The position numbers were made by a program, and so were the translations under genes. Shown piece after piece: positions 7,862 through 16,673 of a stretch of DNA of 53,064 nucleotides. Under the pieces are notes generated by a model. It worked only from the letters and a program-made list of their open reading frames with translations. It did no database searches and was not told where the DNA came from. Position 1 is the stretch's first letter, and every line of letters begins with the position of its first letter. The DNA lies in contig JAUHXV010000019.1 in NCBI GenBank assembly GCA_030426765.1, positions 1 through 53,064 of the forward strand, in the 5' to 3' direction. This DNA comes from Bacteroidia bacterium. Its GTDB lineage: Bacteria; Bacteroidota; Bacteroidia; Chitinophagales; Saprospiraceae.

Positions 7862-7881
7862 TTGTTTTAATATCTAAACAA
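7862..7881. promoter_or_regulatory. Candidate MerR/CarH operator palindrome
   Basis: TTGTTTTAATATCTAAACAA is an imperfect 20-bp palindrome (8 of 10 base pairs symmetric) placed 5 bases upstream of the regulator's start codon and overlapping its -7 box. A further AACAAA half-site follows at about 7889-7894, 12 bases from the one in the palindrome. This position suits autorepression by the MerR/B12 protein. No second clear copy was seen elsewhere in the operon. Confidence 0.5.
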
Positions 7882-7886
7882 ATATA
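7879..7886 (-). promoter_or_regulatory. Bacteroidota -7 box for the carotenoid operon
   Basis: On the minus strand this reads TATATTTG, an exact match to the Bacteroidota -7 consensus TAnnTTTG. A TTG lies about 21 bases further upstream and could serve as the -33 element. The box is about 21 bases from the regulator's ATG. Confidence 0.55.
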
Positions 7887-8008
7887 TGAACAAAACGGGA
7901 TTTTGTGCAATTGGTTCATTTCCCGGCAGGGAAATTCAAAATATGCTCAGAAAGGTGAAAATGAGGCTGTTACGACAATTTTATTTGACCAGTTGGGCTG
8001 AGAAGTGC

Positions 8009-8491
8009 TTACTCAATCCTTTTCATAGGGAACTCAATGGTCCGGGAATCGCCCTGATGCTCGCCGTAGATCGATGCTACGAGTGAGTCCTGGTGAATAA
8101 GCCTGTAGGTAATTTTCTGCGGGAAGTCGTGGTAAGGGTGTTGGAAAACCATTGAGGTATCAGTCATGGACGTCAGCGCAAACTGAATGGGGAGACCGTC
8201 ATTTTGGTTTTTGACGGTAGGAATATAAAACAGGCTATCCTGATCCTGGATTAACTGGATTTCCTCAAAGATGATCGTGTCCTTTCCATTGAGCGAATAG
8301 CTGAATCCGAAGAGCTCATTGCCATCAATCCGTTTCCAGGACTCATATACACTGCCCCGCGCAGTCTTGTTCTCCCATGTACCGATGAGCCAGGATGCCC
8401 TGTTGATCTGATCGCTCGATTGAAAAGTCCAGGACAGCAGCGCCAGAAAGCAGAAGAGTGAAGTGGTTTTGATCAAATACTTTTTCATCAT
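8009..8491 (-). CDS. DUF6265-type exported protein
   Basis: A 160-residue protein with a short signal peptide (hydrophobic residues about 8-22). The mature part shows the DUF6265 pattern: W-L-I-G-T-W-E-N-K near the start, E-S-W-K-R-I-D-G-N, and H-P-Y-H-D-F-P-Q-K-I-T-Y toward the C-terminus. The fold is probably a lipocalin-like beta barrel; no biochemical function is established to my knowledge. It reads in the same direction as the carotenoid operon, but a 151-base gap holding that operon's promoter separates them. It is probably an independent unit. Confidence 0.75.
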   Translation of the reverse strand: MMKKYLIKTTSLFCFLALLSWTFQSSDQINRASWLIGTWENKTARGSVYESWKRIDGNELFGFSYSLNGKDTIIFEEIQLIQDQDSLFYIPTVKNQNDGLPIQFALTSMTDTSMVFQHPYHDFPQKITYRLIHQDSLVASIYGEHQGDSRTIEFPMKRIE

Positions 8492-8539
8492 TATACTATT
8501 ATCTCTATAAAAATCATTTGCACAGCATGGGAATGGTGT

Positions 8540-9406
8540 CTACAGCCAAAAGCCAATGCCTGCTGTAGGGCCAAACAAATTCATCTTCAGTTTTAGTTCC
8601 TCGTGGTCAATTGATTTTCGCAGTCGTACATTCATGAGTGACCAGCCAATCTGAAAATCGATCAGTTGAGAAGCTCTGTATCGCAAAGCATTGCTGTATA
8701 CCCATGAATAGTTTTTTCCTGAAATCCCGTAATCGGCCTGCAGTTCGAGTTTCCAGCGTTTGTATTCGATGGGGATGTACAGGCCAAACAATACTTCGAT
8801 CCATCGGGGCTTTAAATCAATCACCTGTCCCTGGCCAAACACATCTGAATGTAGTATCACATCCATATACCGCGTCCCCAGGTATGGGTATACATCCAGA
8901 TTGAAATCCTCCTGGTCACCGATGTCCAGAACATTGTATCCTGCAAATAGTCGGGGGAAGAATACCTGCGTGGTAAGGTATACGAGCTCTTTTTCCATGC
9001 CTCCGTCAGCCGGAACATATTCATAGGTCCTGCCTAATGCACCGGAGAAGGCATCCAGCTGGCATATTATTTTTGGTGTTTTATACATGGCACGGCCCAC
9101 GAGATAAAATTCGACGCTGGTTTTGTGGAACAACTGTTTAAATAACTTGTCATCCTCTCCATCGGAAGGGGTAAGATCGATATCGCCATAAGCCAGTTGC
9201 CCACGTATCCCGGGAATCCAAAGCGGAATCTCAAGCAGCCAGTGCTTTTGACTTTGTGCATAGATCTTTTCTTCAACGATGGCCTGGCTGTTCCCGCAGA
9301 TCGGAATGCACAATACCCAGGTGACTATCAACGGGGCAAAAATTGAAAGATGACGAAACACGCTAAATCTTTTTCTTGGTATTGAATTGATAAAATTACA
9401 AAACAA
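8540..9406 (-). CDS. Putative outer-membrane beta-barrel protein
   Basis: A 288-residue exported protein of unknown specific function. An N-terminal hydrophobic signal (residues about 20-42, ending G-N-S-Q-A) is followed by alternating aromatic/polar strands. Examples are W-L-L-E-I-P-L-W-I-P-G, L-E-L-Q-A-D-Y-G-I-S-G and a final G-P-T-A-G-I-G-F-W-L. The aromatic C-terminus and strand pattern suggest an outer-membrane barrel. The first 18 residues are basic and polar, so the true start may be internal; no better ATG in frame precedes the signal. It lies 48 bases upstream of the DUF6265 gene on the same strand. Confidence 0.55.
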   Translation of the reverse strand: MFCNFINSIPRKRFSVFRHLSIFAPLIVTWVLCIPICGNSQAIVEEKIYAQSQKHWLLEIPLWIPGIRGQLAYGDIDLTPSDGEDDKLFKQLFHKTSVEFYLVGRAMYKTPKIICQLDAFSGALGRTYEYVPADGGMEKELVYLTTQVFFPRLFAGYNVLDIGDQEDFNLDVYPYLGTRYMDVILHSDVFGQGQVIDLKPRWIEVLFGLYIPIEYKRWKLELQADYGISGKNYSWVYSNALRYRASQLIDFQIGWSLMNVRLRKSIDHEELKLKMNLFGPTAGIGFWL

Positions 9407-9564
9407 GATCTAGGTGATGCAACATGCGATGCAAGGATTTAGGAAAAGCTTTCAGGCCTCCATAGCGCACCTATGTTTTTCATCCGCCTGATCACAAACA
9501 AGCTGAAAATTGAAGATCCGACACCTGTGATTATGTTATATATCGTTTGCCGTACAACACAACC

Positions 9565-9999
9565 TTATCCCGATAGCCCAAGTTGCGGAAGTTGTTTGAC
9601 CCTGTGGTACCGAAGTGCCGCTGAGATACAGTCTTTGAGCGCCTGCTCAGGGATTTTTTGATCCATATCAAAGACAATGGCCCGATTGCCTTCATAGGTA
9701 AAGAGGTCACCATATACTTCTTTAAAAGCAGGTACGAGCTTACTGGTACATTTAAAATATATGGCATACTGATCCGGATTTTTTTCTTTCCAGTCCATCC
9801 GGATGGTGCTGCCTTTTTTGGCGATATAACTGGGCTCATTCCATTTCAGCGTTTCTTCGATCGCGGTGACTTCACCTGATTCTTTGGCTGCTTCGAGAAT
9901 GAGTTTTCTCAGATAAGTCAGCTTTCGTTTTGCTTTGCCCGGATAAGAAAGGAATTTTTGTTCGACTGCATTATCTGTTATGACCTGTAGTACTGCCAT
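9565..9999 (-). CDS. DUF1801 domain protein
   Basis: A 144-residue soluble protein of the DUF1801 (YdhG-like) family. Characteristic features are the early L-R-K-L-I-L-E-A-A segment, E-E-T-L-K-W-N-E-P-S-Y near residues 47-57 and a K-N-P-D-Q-Y-A-I-Y-F strand. There is no signal peptide. The molecular function of the family is not known; it has a small alpha/beta fold and is often encoded singly, as here. A 158-base gap without visible features separates it from the next gene downstream. Confidence 0.8.
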   Translation of the reverse strand: MAVLQVITDNAVEQKFLSYPGKAKRKLTYLRKLILEAAKESGEVTAIEETLKWNEPSYIAKKGSTIRMDWKEKNPDQYAIYFKCTSKLVPAFKEVYGDLFTYEGNRAIVFDMDQKIPEQALKDCISAALRYHRVKQLPQLGLSG

Positions 10000-10020
10000 C
10001 GTTTTACTTTGTTTGTAAGA

Positions 10021-11736
10021 CTACTTTATTTCTGACCCGGTAAGTTTCACATCCGCATGCGCCCAGGCTTTTTTAAATCTTTGTTTAGTAAGTTTCTCTT
10101 TTTCTGCAGCGCCTGATTTTTCATATGCAAGTGAAAGCCCACTCAGTGCCCAACCGTTTTCAGGAAAGTGAATAAGATCTTCAAGATACGTCTCTGCCGC
10201 CTCTTGATTCAGACCTGCAGCTAATTGTAGAGCGCCCAAATTGTGACGAACCGAAAAGAACCAATCCGGCGGTTCATTGTAGTTGAGATTATCTTCAATT
10301 GCGATCGCTTCCTTGAGCAACTGAATGCCTGTCTGATAATTATCCTGCTTCGCCTGAATTTCAGCCGCGAGTACTTTTTCAGCAATCGATACAATGTCAT
10401 AAACGGAATTGATATCCCAGATGGTGAGTTCCCGCAGCGATTCGTCCTTTGCAAGTTTACTGAGTTTTTGCAGTTCGAGTTCAGCATCAGGTAAGTTTCC
10501 TTTGCCAACGTAAGCCATTCCTCTCGCATAAGCAAGAATGGCTTCGGGGTAGGGTAGGTCCGGTACTTGATTTTTCATTTTAAGAATATCATCCCATCTG
10601 GCAAATTTAACGTAGACGAAAAATGGAATCGTGTAAAAGTGTTGTATCGTACTCCAGCCGGGTGCTTTCATTAATTGGCGATTTGCGTTTTGTGAAATAG
10701 CATCTGCCGCATATAGTGCCCATTGGCTATTCCCTTCGAGTGTTGCTGTTCCGGCCAGGAAATGTTGATTGTGCGGGTAATAGGCCAGCGGATACGCTCC
10801 CTGGGCATGGCAGCGTGTGACATACGTACTATCCACCTGAATCGCCTTGATATTGGCCAGTGTGCCCTTGTGGTAGTCTCCGGTACGGATGTAGATGTGA
10901 GACGGCATGTGCACCAGGTGTCCTGAATTGGGTACCAGCCCTTCGTCAAAAAGTTGAGCACTCACATACCCTTTTTGCGGAGTTTGTGAAGCCTCTACTG
11001 CATGGATATAAAAATGATGAGCTCCGGGATGCTTGGGGGCGAAGGTGAATGTATGCTCAAGAACAGCGAGAATTTCATGTGTCCATTCTTTGGCTTCTCC
11101 CTCTGCAGTCCAAAGGTCCCAGGGATGTAGATTCATCAGCGATTCAGCATACAGGGCAGCAACATCCGGATCATCAGGATACTTTTGATAAAGTAGTTTC
11201 ATTTTCTCAGCATATCGTTGATCGAGTTCGCTTCTGTCATCTACCGGTTTCTCGACATACCGTGAAGCCAAAGCGTGGATAAGATCATTTTCTTTTTCGT
11301 TCTCGTTTTTACTGGACAACTGAATGGCTTTCTGAATCGCCACGTAGGCACGTTCGTAGTGATCAGGTTCCATGCCTGCATTATAGTTGGGCCCCAGGAC
11401 ATAAGCAAAACCCCAGAACGCCATTGCGCAATCAGGATCTAGTTTGGCAGCGTAGTAAAACGAACGAGCTGCTTCTGCGTGATTAAACCCATAGGCGAGT
11501 ACCAGACCCTGATCAAAATACTGCTGCACTAAAGGATTATTGGTTTGAATTGGATAATGAAATTCACCAAGATCCTCAAACAAAGGAGCGACCTGATTTT
11601 CTTTGTACCAGGCACTGTCAGAAGTGATCGGCGCACACATGGCTTTTGAAACTGTTTTCGGGGTCGTTTTGGGATCAGTATTATTTTGACAAGCGACCAG
11701 TATAATAAGAAAAAGGATGTAGGGAAGACAATTCAT
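10021..11736 (-). CDS. TPR-repeat lipoprotein
   Basis: A 571-residue predicted lipoprotein with tetratricopeptide-like helices. The start at 11736 gives a signal helix ending I-L-V-A-C (lipobox Cys at about residue 16). Helical repeats include Q-Q-Y-F-D-Q-G-L-V-L-A-Y-G-F-N-H-A-E-A-A near residues 74-93, then alanine-rich pairs with spaced Pro/Tyr to the C-terminus. Several H-x-x-H or N-H pairs are visible in the middle (H-P-G-A-H-H-F-Y-I-H-A). Large TPR lipoproteins of this type act as scaffolds or in stress responses in Bacteroidota, but the partner is unknown. It ends 21 bases before the DUF1801 start, so they may be cotranscribed. Confidence 0.75.
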   Translation of the reverse strand: MNCLPYILFLIILVACQNNTDPKTTPKTVSKAMCAPITSDSAWYKENQVAPLFEDLGEFHYPIQTNNPLVQQYFDQGLVLAYGFNHAEAARSFYYAAKLDPDCAMAFWGFAYVLGPNYNAGMEPDHYERAYVAIQKAIQLSSKNENEKENDLIHALASRYVEKPVDDRSELDQRYAEKMKLLYQKYPDDPDVAALYAESLMNLHPWDLWTAEGEAKEWTHEILAVLEHTFTFAPKHPGAHHFYIHAVEASQTPQKGYVSAQLFDEGLVPNSGHLVHMPSHIYIRTGDYHKGTLANIKAIQVDSTYVTRCHAQGAYPLAYYPHNQHFLAGTATLEGNSQWALYAADAISQNANRQLMKAPGWSTIQHFYTIPFFVYVKFARWDDILKMKNQVPDLPYPEAILAYARGMAYVGKGNLPDAELELQKLSKLAKDESLRELTIWDINSVYDIVSIAEKVLAAEIQAKQDNYQTGIQLLKEAIAIEDNLNYNEPPDWFFSVRHNLGALQLAAGLNQEAAETYLEDLIHFPENGWALSGLSLAYEKSGAAEKEKLTKQRFKKAWAHADVKLTGSEIK

Positions 11737-11905
11737 AATGCACAGATTGAATCGTGTCTGCAAGGGCTAAAAGGTATTCAAGTGGCCTCAACAACACATT
11801 GGGATTTTAGTGATCCTAATATAGCAATTGAAAACCGCTTGCCAGCAAAAGAGTCCTTTTTAAGGTGTTTACATACTTGAGAAACCCCTGATTTGAAGAT
11901 CGGCG

Positions 11906-12541
11906 TTATTCAACAGTAGGATTCTCACGTGTTTCATTGCGGGTACGATACCGTATGATCAGTTGCTTCCAACGCATCGCATTATCCGCAGAGGGTACCA
12001 ACTTATTATCCGGAAAAATGGCGGAAATTTCCTCGGGTTCGTGAATCATTGCCCATTGATAGACAGGATCCATGTGGGCTTTGCTCAGCGTATTCTCAGC
12101 ATTCACCTTTTCATAGCGCAGGTCGGTGATCTTTCCTGCATCATTATAGGTGTAGGTCCGAAGTGTCACATTAGGCGAGGCACCAAGGAGCACATAGAAA
12201 TCATTGTTTTCATTAAAATACCCTTGCACCGCACGTAACTCCGGGTCGTACCAGATCGTATCATAATACGATATGGTGCGCATGGCCATATCCCATTCGT
12301 CCCAACCATCGGTGGGCTGACCTTTGTATTTCAGATCAGGTTTTGGATCATTTTTCGTGTACCAGACTTTAAGGGTGTCACTGAGATAATCCCACTTTGT
12401 CTCACTGTACTCATTTTCAGCTTCGTGAAATGCTTTGAACAGTTCCAGGTAATCAGTGTCATCTTTTTTTTCAGCACAACTGATCAGCAGAGTTGTGAGT
12501 GAGACAGACAGTAAGCACAGATGTTTGCAGGATATAATCAT
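11906..12541 (-). CDS. Hypothetical lipoprotein
   Basis: A 211-residue predicted lipoprotein of unknown function. The chosen start (12541) puts a hydrophobic helix before L-L-I-S-C-A-E-K-K, with the lipobox Cys near residue 22. The mature protein is acidic and rich in Tyr and Trp (W-D-Y-L-S-D, D-G-W-D-E-W-D-M, Y-D-T-I-W-Y-D). No repeats or enzymatic motifs were recognised. A longer reading from 12568 adds nine residues ahead of the signal. It reads in the same direction as its neighbours but is 61 bases from the VOC gene and about 170 from the TPR gene. Confidence 0.65.
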   Translation of the reverse strand: MIISCKHLCLLSVSLTTLLISCAEKKDDTDYLELFKAFHEAENEYSETKWDYLSDTLKVWYTKNDPKPDLKYKGQPTDGWDEWDMAMRTISYYDTIWYDPELRAVQGYFNENNDFYVLLGASPNVTLRTYTYNDAGKITDLRYEKVNAENTLSKAHMDPVYQWAMIHEPEEISAIFPDNKLVPSADNAMRWKQLIIRYRTRNETRENPTVE

Positions 12542-12602
12542 TGAGCAGGTTTTAGTGATGCCAATCATGTTATGCTGTCATGCAGGCAGCGTATGCCGGA
12601 CA

Positions 12603-12950
12603 TTACTTGTCAGACCAAATAGCGAGTTCGTTTCCGGCCGGGTCAGAAAAGTGGAATCTGCGTCCACCGGGGAATGAAAAAATGTCTTTGACTATGGCGC
12701 CTCCGGAGGCTTTTACAGTTTCCAGTATGGATTCAAGATCCTGGTGATATAATACGATCAGAGCCCCCTGAACGATTTTCTCGTCGGAGCGTTCGAATCC
12801 TCCCTCCAGGCCACTTTCGCTGAACGCAGTGTAGTCGGGTCCGTAATCGGTAAATTGCCATCCGAATGCTTTTGAATAAAAGGATTTTACTTTGTCAAGG
12901 TCGCTAGCTTTAAACTCTACGTAGTTGATGTGATTATCATTCATTTGCAT
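12603..12950 (-). CDS. VOC-superfamily (glyoxalase-like) protein
   Basis: A 115-residue protein with the vicinal oxygen chelate fold. Typical features are the N-terminal strand H-I-N-Y-V-E-F-K-A-S-D, the helix K-V-K-S-F-Y-S-K-A-F-G-W and the C-terminal F-S-D-P-A-G-N-E-L-A-I-W. The last motif includes the usual metal-ligand or structural Glu. The subfamily resembles the small stand-alone VOC proteins annotated as glyoxalase/bleomycin-resistance or extradiol dioxygenase; the substrate is unknown. The ATG at 12950 (or 12944) is preferred over 13013, because the first strand begins right after it. Its start faces the divergent alpha/beta hydrolase gene. Confidence 0.85.
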   Translation of the reverse strand: MQMNDNHINYVEFKASDLDKVKSFYSKAFGWQFTDYGPDYTAFSESGLEGGFERSDEKIVQGALIVLYHQDLESILETVKASGGAIVKDIFSFPGGRRFHFSDPAGNELAIWSDK

Positions 12951-13102
12951 ACGCCGCTGTATTTTATGTGAATTTTCGGGGAGAGCAAATTTACTCCGTA
13001 TTTTGCAAATCATTTCACTTAACTGCCCTTATAGAGAATATAGCCCATAATCGTCGATTGAATTATTTCCGGCCATACGCCGGTAGTATTAAACAAAATA
13101 AT

Positions 13103-14029
13103 ATGAACAGATTTTTCATTAGTTTTATAGTTGCCCTCCTTCCTCTTTTTACTTTCGGGCAAACAGGAGGAAAGATTCTCTCCATTGATCCGGTTAGTCT
13201 GCCCGTCTATGACAGCATTCCCGATGCCAGCGATTATTTTTCAAGCGACTATTATGACCAACTCAAATCAGACACTGGTTTTGTGTATGAAAAACTGGTG
13301 TATGAAAGCATGGACCTGAAAGTAGTGGCCTATGTGGCTCGTCCCAATACGGTGTCGAAAGAAAAAAAATTACCTGTGATTTTGTTTAATCGAGGAGGGT
13401 ATATCCGGGACAACATGACTATTGATTATCTGGCATTGTTTCACACCTTGGTGAGTGAAGGCTTCGTTGTGGTGGCACCTGCTTTACGTCAGAGTGAAGG
13501 CGGAGAAGGGATTGATGAGGTCGGCGGAAAAGATCTGGCCGATGTCTGGAATGTACTGCCCTTTATTAAGTCAAGGGAGTATGTTGATTTGCGAAACCTG
13601 TTTATGCTAGGTGAGTCAAGAGGAGGCATTACGACACTCATGTTGTTAAAATCAGGTTTCCCATTGCAGGCCGCTGCGGTCTACGGTGCAACCACAGATT
13701 TTTCGGCCTACATGGAAAGTCATCCGGAAGCCACAGCCATTGCGCGATCCATCTGGCCGGATTATGAAGCCAATCCGGAACCGTATCATCAGGCGCGGTC
13801 AGCCATTCAATGGGCAGATCGAATCAACGTACCATTGCTGATTATGGCGGGAAGTGCAGACGAGACAATAGATCCGCAACACAGTCTTGATCTGGCGACC
13901 CAACTTAACAAACACGGAAAGGAATACCAGCTTATTATATTGCGTGGAGGCAATCATTCTCTGGATGGAAAAGACAGGGAGCGCAGGAATTCCGAAATCG
14001 TCCGGTGGTTTAAATACGCCATGCGATAA
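13103..14029 (+). CDS. Secreted alpha/beta hydrolase, prolyl-oligopeptidase-like
   Basis: A 308-residue exported serine hydrolase. The ATG at 13103 begins a signal peptide (about residues 1-20, ending T-F-G-Q); a longer frame from 12968 lacks one. The nucleophile elbow is G170-E-S172-R-G-G. The acid is probably Asp in A-G-S-A-D-E-T-I-D (about 252) and the His lies in G-G-N-H-S-L near the C-terminus. V-I-L-F-N-R-G-G-Y marks the oxyanion region. This pattern fits the S9/dienelactone-hydrolase-like group acting on peptides or esters in the periplasm. It has its own promoter region, shared divergently with the VOC gene. Confidence 0.85.
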   Translation: MNRFFISFIVALLPLFTFGQTGGKILSIDPVSLPVYDSIPDASDYFSSDYYDQLKSDTGFVYEKLVYESMDLKVVAYVARPNTVSKEKKLPVILFNRGGYIRDNMTIDYLALFHTLVSEGFVVVAPALRQSEGGEGIDEVGGKDLADVWNVLPFIKSREYVDLRNLFMLGESRGGITTLMLLKSGFPLQAAAVYGATTDFSAYMESHPEATAIARSIWPDYEANPEPYHQARSAIQWADRINVPLLIMAGSADETIDPQHSLDLATQLNKHGKEYQLIILRGGNHSLDGKDRERRNSEIVRWFKYAMR

Positions 14030-14100
14030 GAAGCGATAAGAAAAAGCGCAATTCCTCTTTTCGAATTTGTATCTTCATCAGGTTTTAAAAAGTAAGCCTT

Positions 14101-15309
14101 ATGAAAGCCTGCCTGACACTTTGTTTTTCATGTTTATTTTTTATGGCCCCCGGCCAGGATGCCATTGAAATTCTGAAACAATCCTTTGCCAAATGTCAAT
14201 CTGTGCAAAGCGGGTATTATGAAATGATGCACAGTCAGAAGTATATGTCCGGTCCGGATACAAATTCAACGGCGTTCAACTGTTATTTTAAAAAACTGGA
14301 AGACGACACCTTGTATTCATCCGCTTTTCATTACCAGAGTTTTGGTGCCGATCAGTACTATGGAGATGTTATGTACACAGGTGAGGCTTTTGTCAATTTC
14401 AATGCGGAGGATAGTACGGGTAGGATCATGGTCAAGTCCCTGTGGGCAGATAAGATCAGTGACTTCAGTCATAACTACACCTTTTATGATCCGTTGACAA
14501 GTCGCAAAAGCCATCCGCTTCCGGAGGAAGAAGATTTGACCGATGAAGATCATTCATTTCATTATTTGGGGGTAGAAGAGATCAATGGCTATATCAGTGA
14601 TCACATTCGTGTGGATGTCCTGCCCGAAAATGACAGCGCGGATATGTTTCAGGTTGTCAGAATCGAATACCATTTCTGGATCCATCAGCAGGATGCCATC
14701 CCTGTACAGTATGTAGCGGCCTTTGATATCGCGATGAGCGGGGATACGATGTATCAGTACGAACGGATCGAATTATTGAAATATGACCTTGACAATAATG
14801 AGGTTGATTCTCAAATCAATTTGGAAACCATCCCGGACCATGTGGTGCTGAAAGATTATGTGCCGTACAAGAGTCCGGAACCTTTGCCGATCGATACCAT
14901 CGCTCCGGAATGGACATTAGTTTCCCTTACCGACGATTCTGTGAGCCTTTCTGAACTGCGTGGAAGTGTGGTAGTGATAGACTTTTTCTACAAAGCCTGC
15001 TTCCCTTGTATGCAGGCACTTCCGGCACTGCAGGATCTGCATGAACGCTATGGCGAAAAAGGGTTAGTGATGGTAGGCATAGATCCGTACGATACAAAGG
15101 AGGAAGATCAGATTGATGAATTTCTGGCGAAACGCGGAGTCACGTATACGGTTTTATTAGGCGGAAAGGATACAGCCAAAGCGTATCGTGTTTCCGGATA
15201 TCCTACGTTGTATATTGTCGGGAAAGATGGAAATATAGTGTTTACGCAGGTTGGGTATGGCAAAGGGACTGAAGAAGAATTGGAAGAGGTGATTAAAGCT
15301 AACTTGTGA
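14101..15309 (+). CDS. TlpA-like thioredoxin protein with N-terminal periplasmic domain
   Basis: A 402-residue exported protein. The signal peptide covers residues 1-19. Residues about 20-255 form a beta-rich domain reminiscent of LolA-like or outer-membrane lipoprotein-sorting folds. Residues about 265-402 form a TlpA/ResA-type thioredoxin with A-P-E-W-T-L, the redox pair C300-F-P-C303 and a cis-Pro in S-G-Y-P-T-L-Y. It should reduce or reshuffle disulfides in the periplasm. The combination of a sorting-like domain with thioredoxin recurs in Bacteroidota, but the client is not known. It lies 71 bases after the hydrolase gene. Confidence 0.85.
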   Translation: MKACLTLCFSCLFFMAPGQDAIEILKQSFAKCQSVQSGYYEMMHSQKYMSGPDTNSTAFNCYFKKLEDDTLYSSAFHYQSFGADQYYGDVMYTGEAFVNFNAEDSTGRIMVKSLWADKISDFSHNYTFYDPLTSRKSHPLPEEEDLTDEDHSFHYLGVEEINGYISDHIRVDVLPENDSADMFQVVRIEYHFWIHQQDAIPVQYVAAFDIAMSGDTMYQYERIELLKYDLDNNEVDSQINLETIPDHVVLKDYVPYKSPEPLPIDTIAPEWTLVSLTDDSVSLSELRGSVVVIDFFYKACFPCMQALPALQDLHERYGEKGLVMVGIDPYDTKEEDQIDEFLAKRGVTYTVLLGGKDTAKAYRVSGYPTLYIVGKDGNIVFTQVGYGKGTEEELEEVIKANL

Positions 15310-15448
15310 GGATTAGTATTTTTCTGCGAAGGATAGTCGCTGAATGGTTTTCTGGTAGCATTCTGGCTTGTGCCGCTTAGCGCTGTGAAACTATCGTTGC
15401 AGGGATTTTGTTTATTTTGCGCTACTCTTTTAAACAGAAAAGGAAATC

Positions 15449-16591
15449 ATGTTTCAAGTCTATACACACAGATGTTTCACCACACTCTTGCTCTTTTGCC
15501 TGCCCGTTTTACTTGTGGGTCAGGATGTCAGTGAAGCCGACACCGCCAGACTGGGATTGCCTGGAGACAATCTGGATTTATATGCTGTTTTGAATTTATT
15601 TCAAAATTCAAAAACCATCGAGGAATTTGAAAAAGATCTCAACCTGGAGGAAACCAAGATCAACAATCTGGATTTAAATCTGGACGAGAAGGTAGACTTT
15701 ATTAAGGTAGTTACAAAACAGGACAAAGATGACTTTACGTTTATTCTTCAGGTCGATGTGACTGAAGATGAAGTTCAGGATGTGGCGGTTATTTTGGTTT
15801 CGAAAGACAAAGACGATAAAGTCACGATGCAGATTGTGGGGGATAAAGATCTTTATGGAAAGGATTATGTCATTGAGCCAGAACCTGCCAAGCCTGCCGT
15901 CACCGCCAATCCGGGATATACCGGAGATGAGCCTGTGCCTGAGTCAACTCCTGCCACCACGGAGGTAGTCATAGTGGAGACCACGCCGATCGTTCGATAT
16001 GTGTATTCACCTGCGTATGTGCCTTATCATCCACCGTACTATTATGGATATTATCCATCGTACTTCTTTGCTTTTTCAGTGATGGCATTTGCTTCCTACC
16101 ATGCTTATCATTACCCGTATCGGTATGGATATGGATATCATGGTGGATACCATGGCGGGGTGCATATTCATAATGAGTATAATTTTAACAACTACAACAA
16201 TAGTCGTCGATCCTCGAATACGGTAAACCATCATAATCGCGAGGGCAACTATGGCAATCGAGGAGGTAACAGGCCTACGGCAGGTACAAGACCTTCTAAT
16301 ACACCTTCGAGAGGGGCTTCTGCCGGAACCCGACCAGCGACGACGCCCTCACGGGGAGCTTCTGCCGGAACGCGTCCATCCACGACACCATCCCGAGGCA
16401 GTACACCATCAACTCGCCCATCCACCACACCTTCGTTTAACAGACCATCTACTACACCTTCTACACGTTCATCAAGAGGATACTCACCGTCAAGTCGACC
16501 CTCGAGTTCCTATTCGAGGTCTTCATCGCGACCGAGTGGTGGGGGAATGCGAGGTGGCGGAGCCAGTCGTGGCGGGGGCAGGAGACGTTAG
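15449..16591 (+). CDS. Secreted low-complexity protein (Tyr/His-rich then Ser/Thr/Arg/Pro repeats)
   Basis: A 380-residue exported protein of unknown function. A signal peptide (about 1-25) is followed by an acidic segment (40-140) rich in Asp and Lys. Residues 183-250 are a Tyr/His/Gly-rich tract containing P-Y-Y-Y-G-Y-Y-P. Then come tandem 14-residue repeats of the form G-T-R-P-x-x-T-P-S-R-G-A-S-A (about 279-320), degenerating into Ser/Arg/Pro. The C-terminus is G-G-G-M-R-G-G-G and ends G-G-G-R-R-R. An SD-like AAAGGAAA sits a few bases before the ATG. Such composition suggests an adhesive, matrix or nucleic-acid-binding role; that is inference. A strong hairpin terminator follows. Confidence 0.75.
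   Translation: MFQVYTHRCFTTLLLFCLPVLLVGQDVSEADTARLGLPGDNLDLYAVLNLFQNSKTIEEFEKDLNLEETKINNLDLNLDEKVDFIKVVTKQDKDDFTFILQVDVTEDEVQDVAVILVSKDKDDKVTMQIVGDKDLYGKDYVIEPEPAKPAVTANPGYTGDEPVPESTPATTEVVIVETTPIVRYVYSPAYVPYHPPYYYGYYPSYFFAFSVMAFASYHAYHYPYRYGYGYHGGYHGGVHIHNEYNFNNYNNSRRSSNTVNHHNREGNYGNRGGNRPTAGTRPSNTPSRGASAGTRPATTPSRGASAGTRPSTTPSRGSTPSTRPSTTPSFNRPSTTPSTRSSRGYSPSSRPSSSYSRSSSRPSGGGMRGGGASRGGGRRR
16277..16402 (+). repeat. In-gene 42-bp tandem repeat (about three copies)
   Basis: The coding DNA repeats a 42-base unit encoding G-T-R-P-x-x-T-P-S-R-G-A-S-A, about three times with drift at third positions. This suggests repeat expansion under protein-level selection. Boundaries are approximate. Confidence 0.7.
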
Positions 16592-16618
16592 TTTGTACCA
16601 CTCTCAAAAGCGATAAAT

Positions 16619-16655
16619 AAAAAGGCTACCCACATGTTTGCGGATAGCCTTTTTT
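16619..16655 (+). terminator. Intrinsic terminator, probably bidirectional
   Basis: AAAAAGGCTA (16619-16628) pairs exactly with TAGCCTTTTT (16645-16654) around a 16-base loop, with T-runs on the plus side and A-runs on the other. It sits between two convergent genes and can end both transcripts. Confidence 0.85.
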
Positions 16656-16673
16656 GTTTTTTAAGATAGCCGG

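Noticed and set aside
12968..13102. 45-residue N-terminal extension of the alpha/beta hydrolase
   Set aside because: The signal peptide begins at 13103, and the extension overlaps the divergent promoter region and has no exported-protein features.
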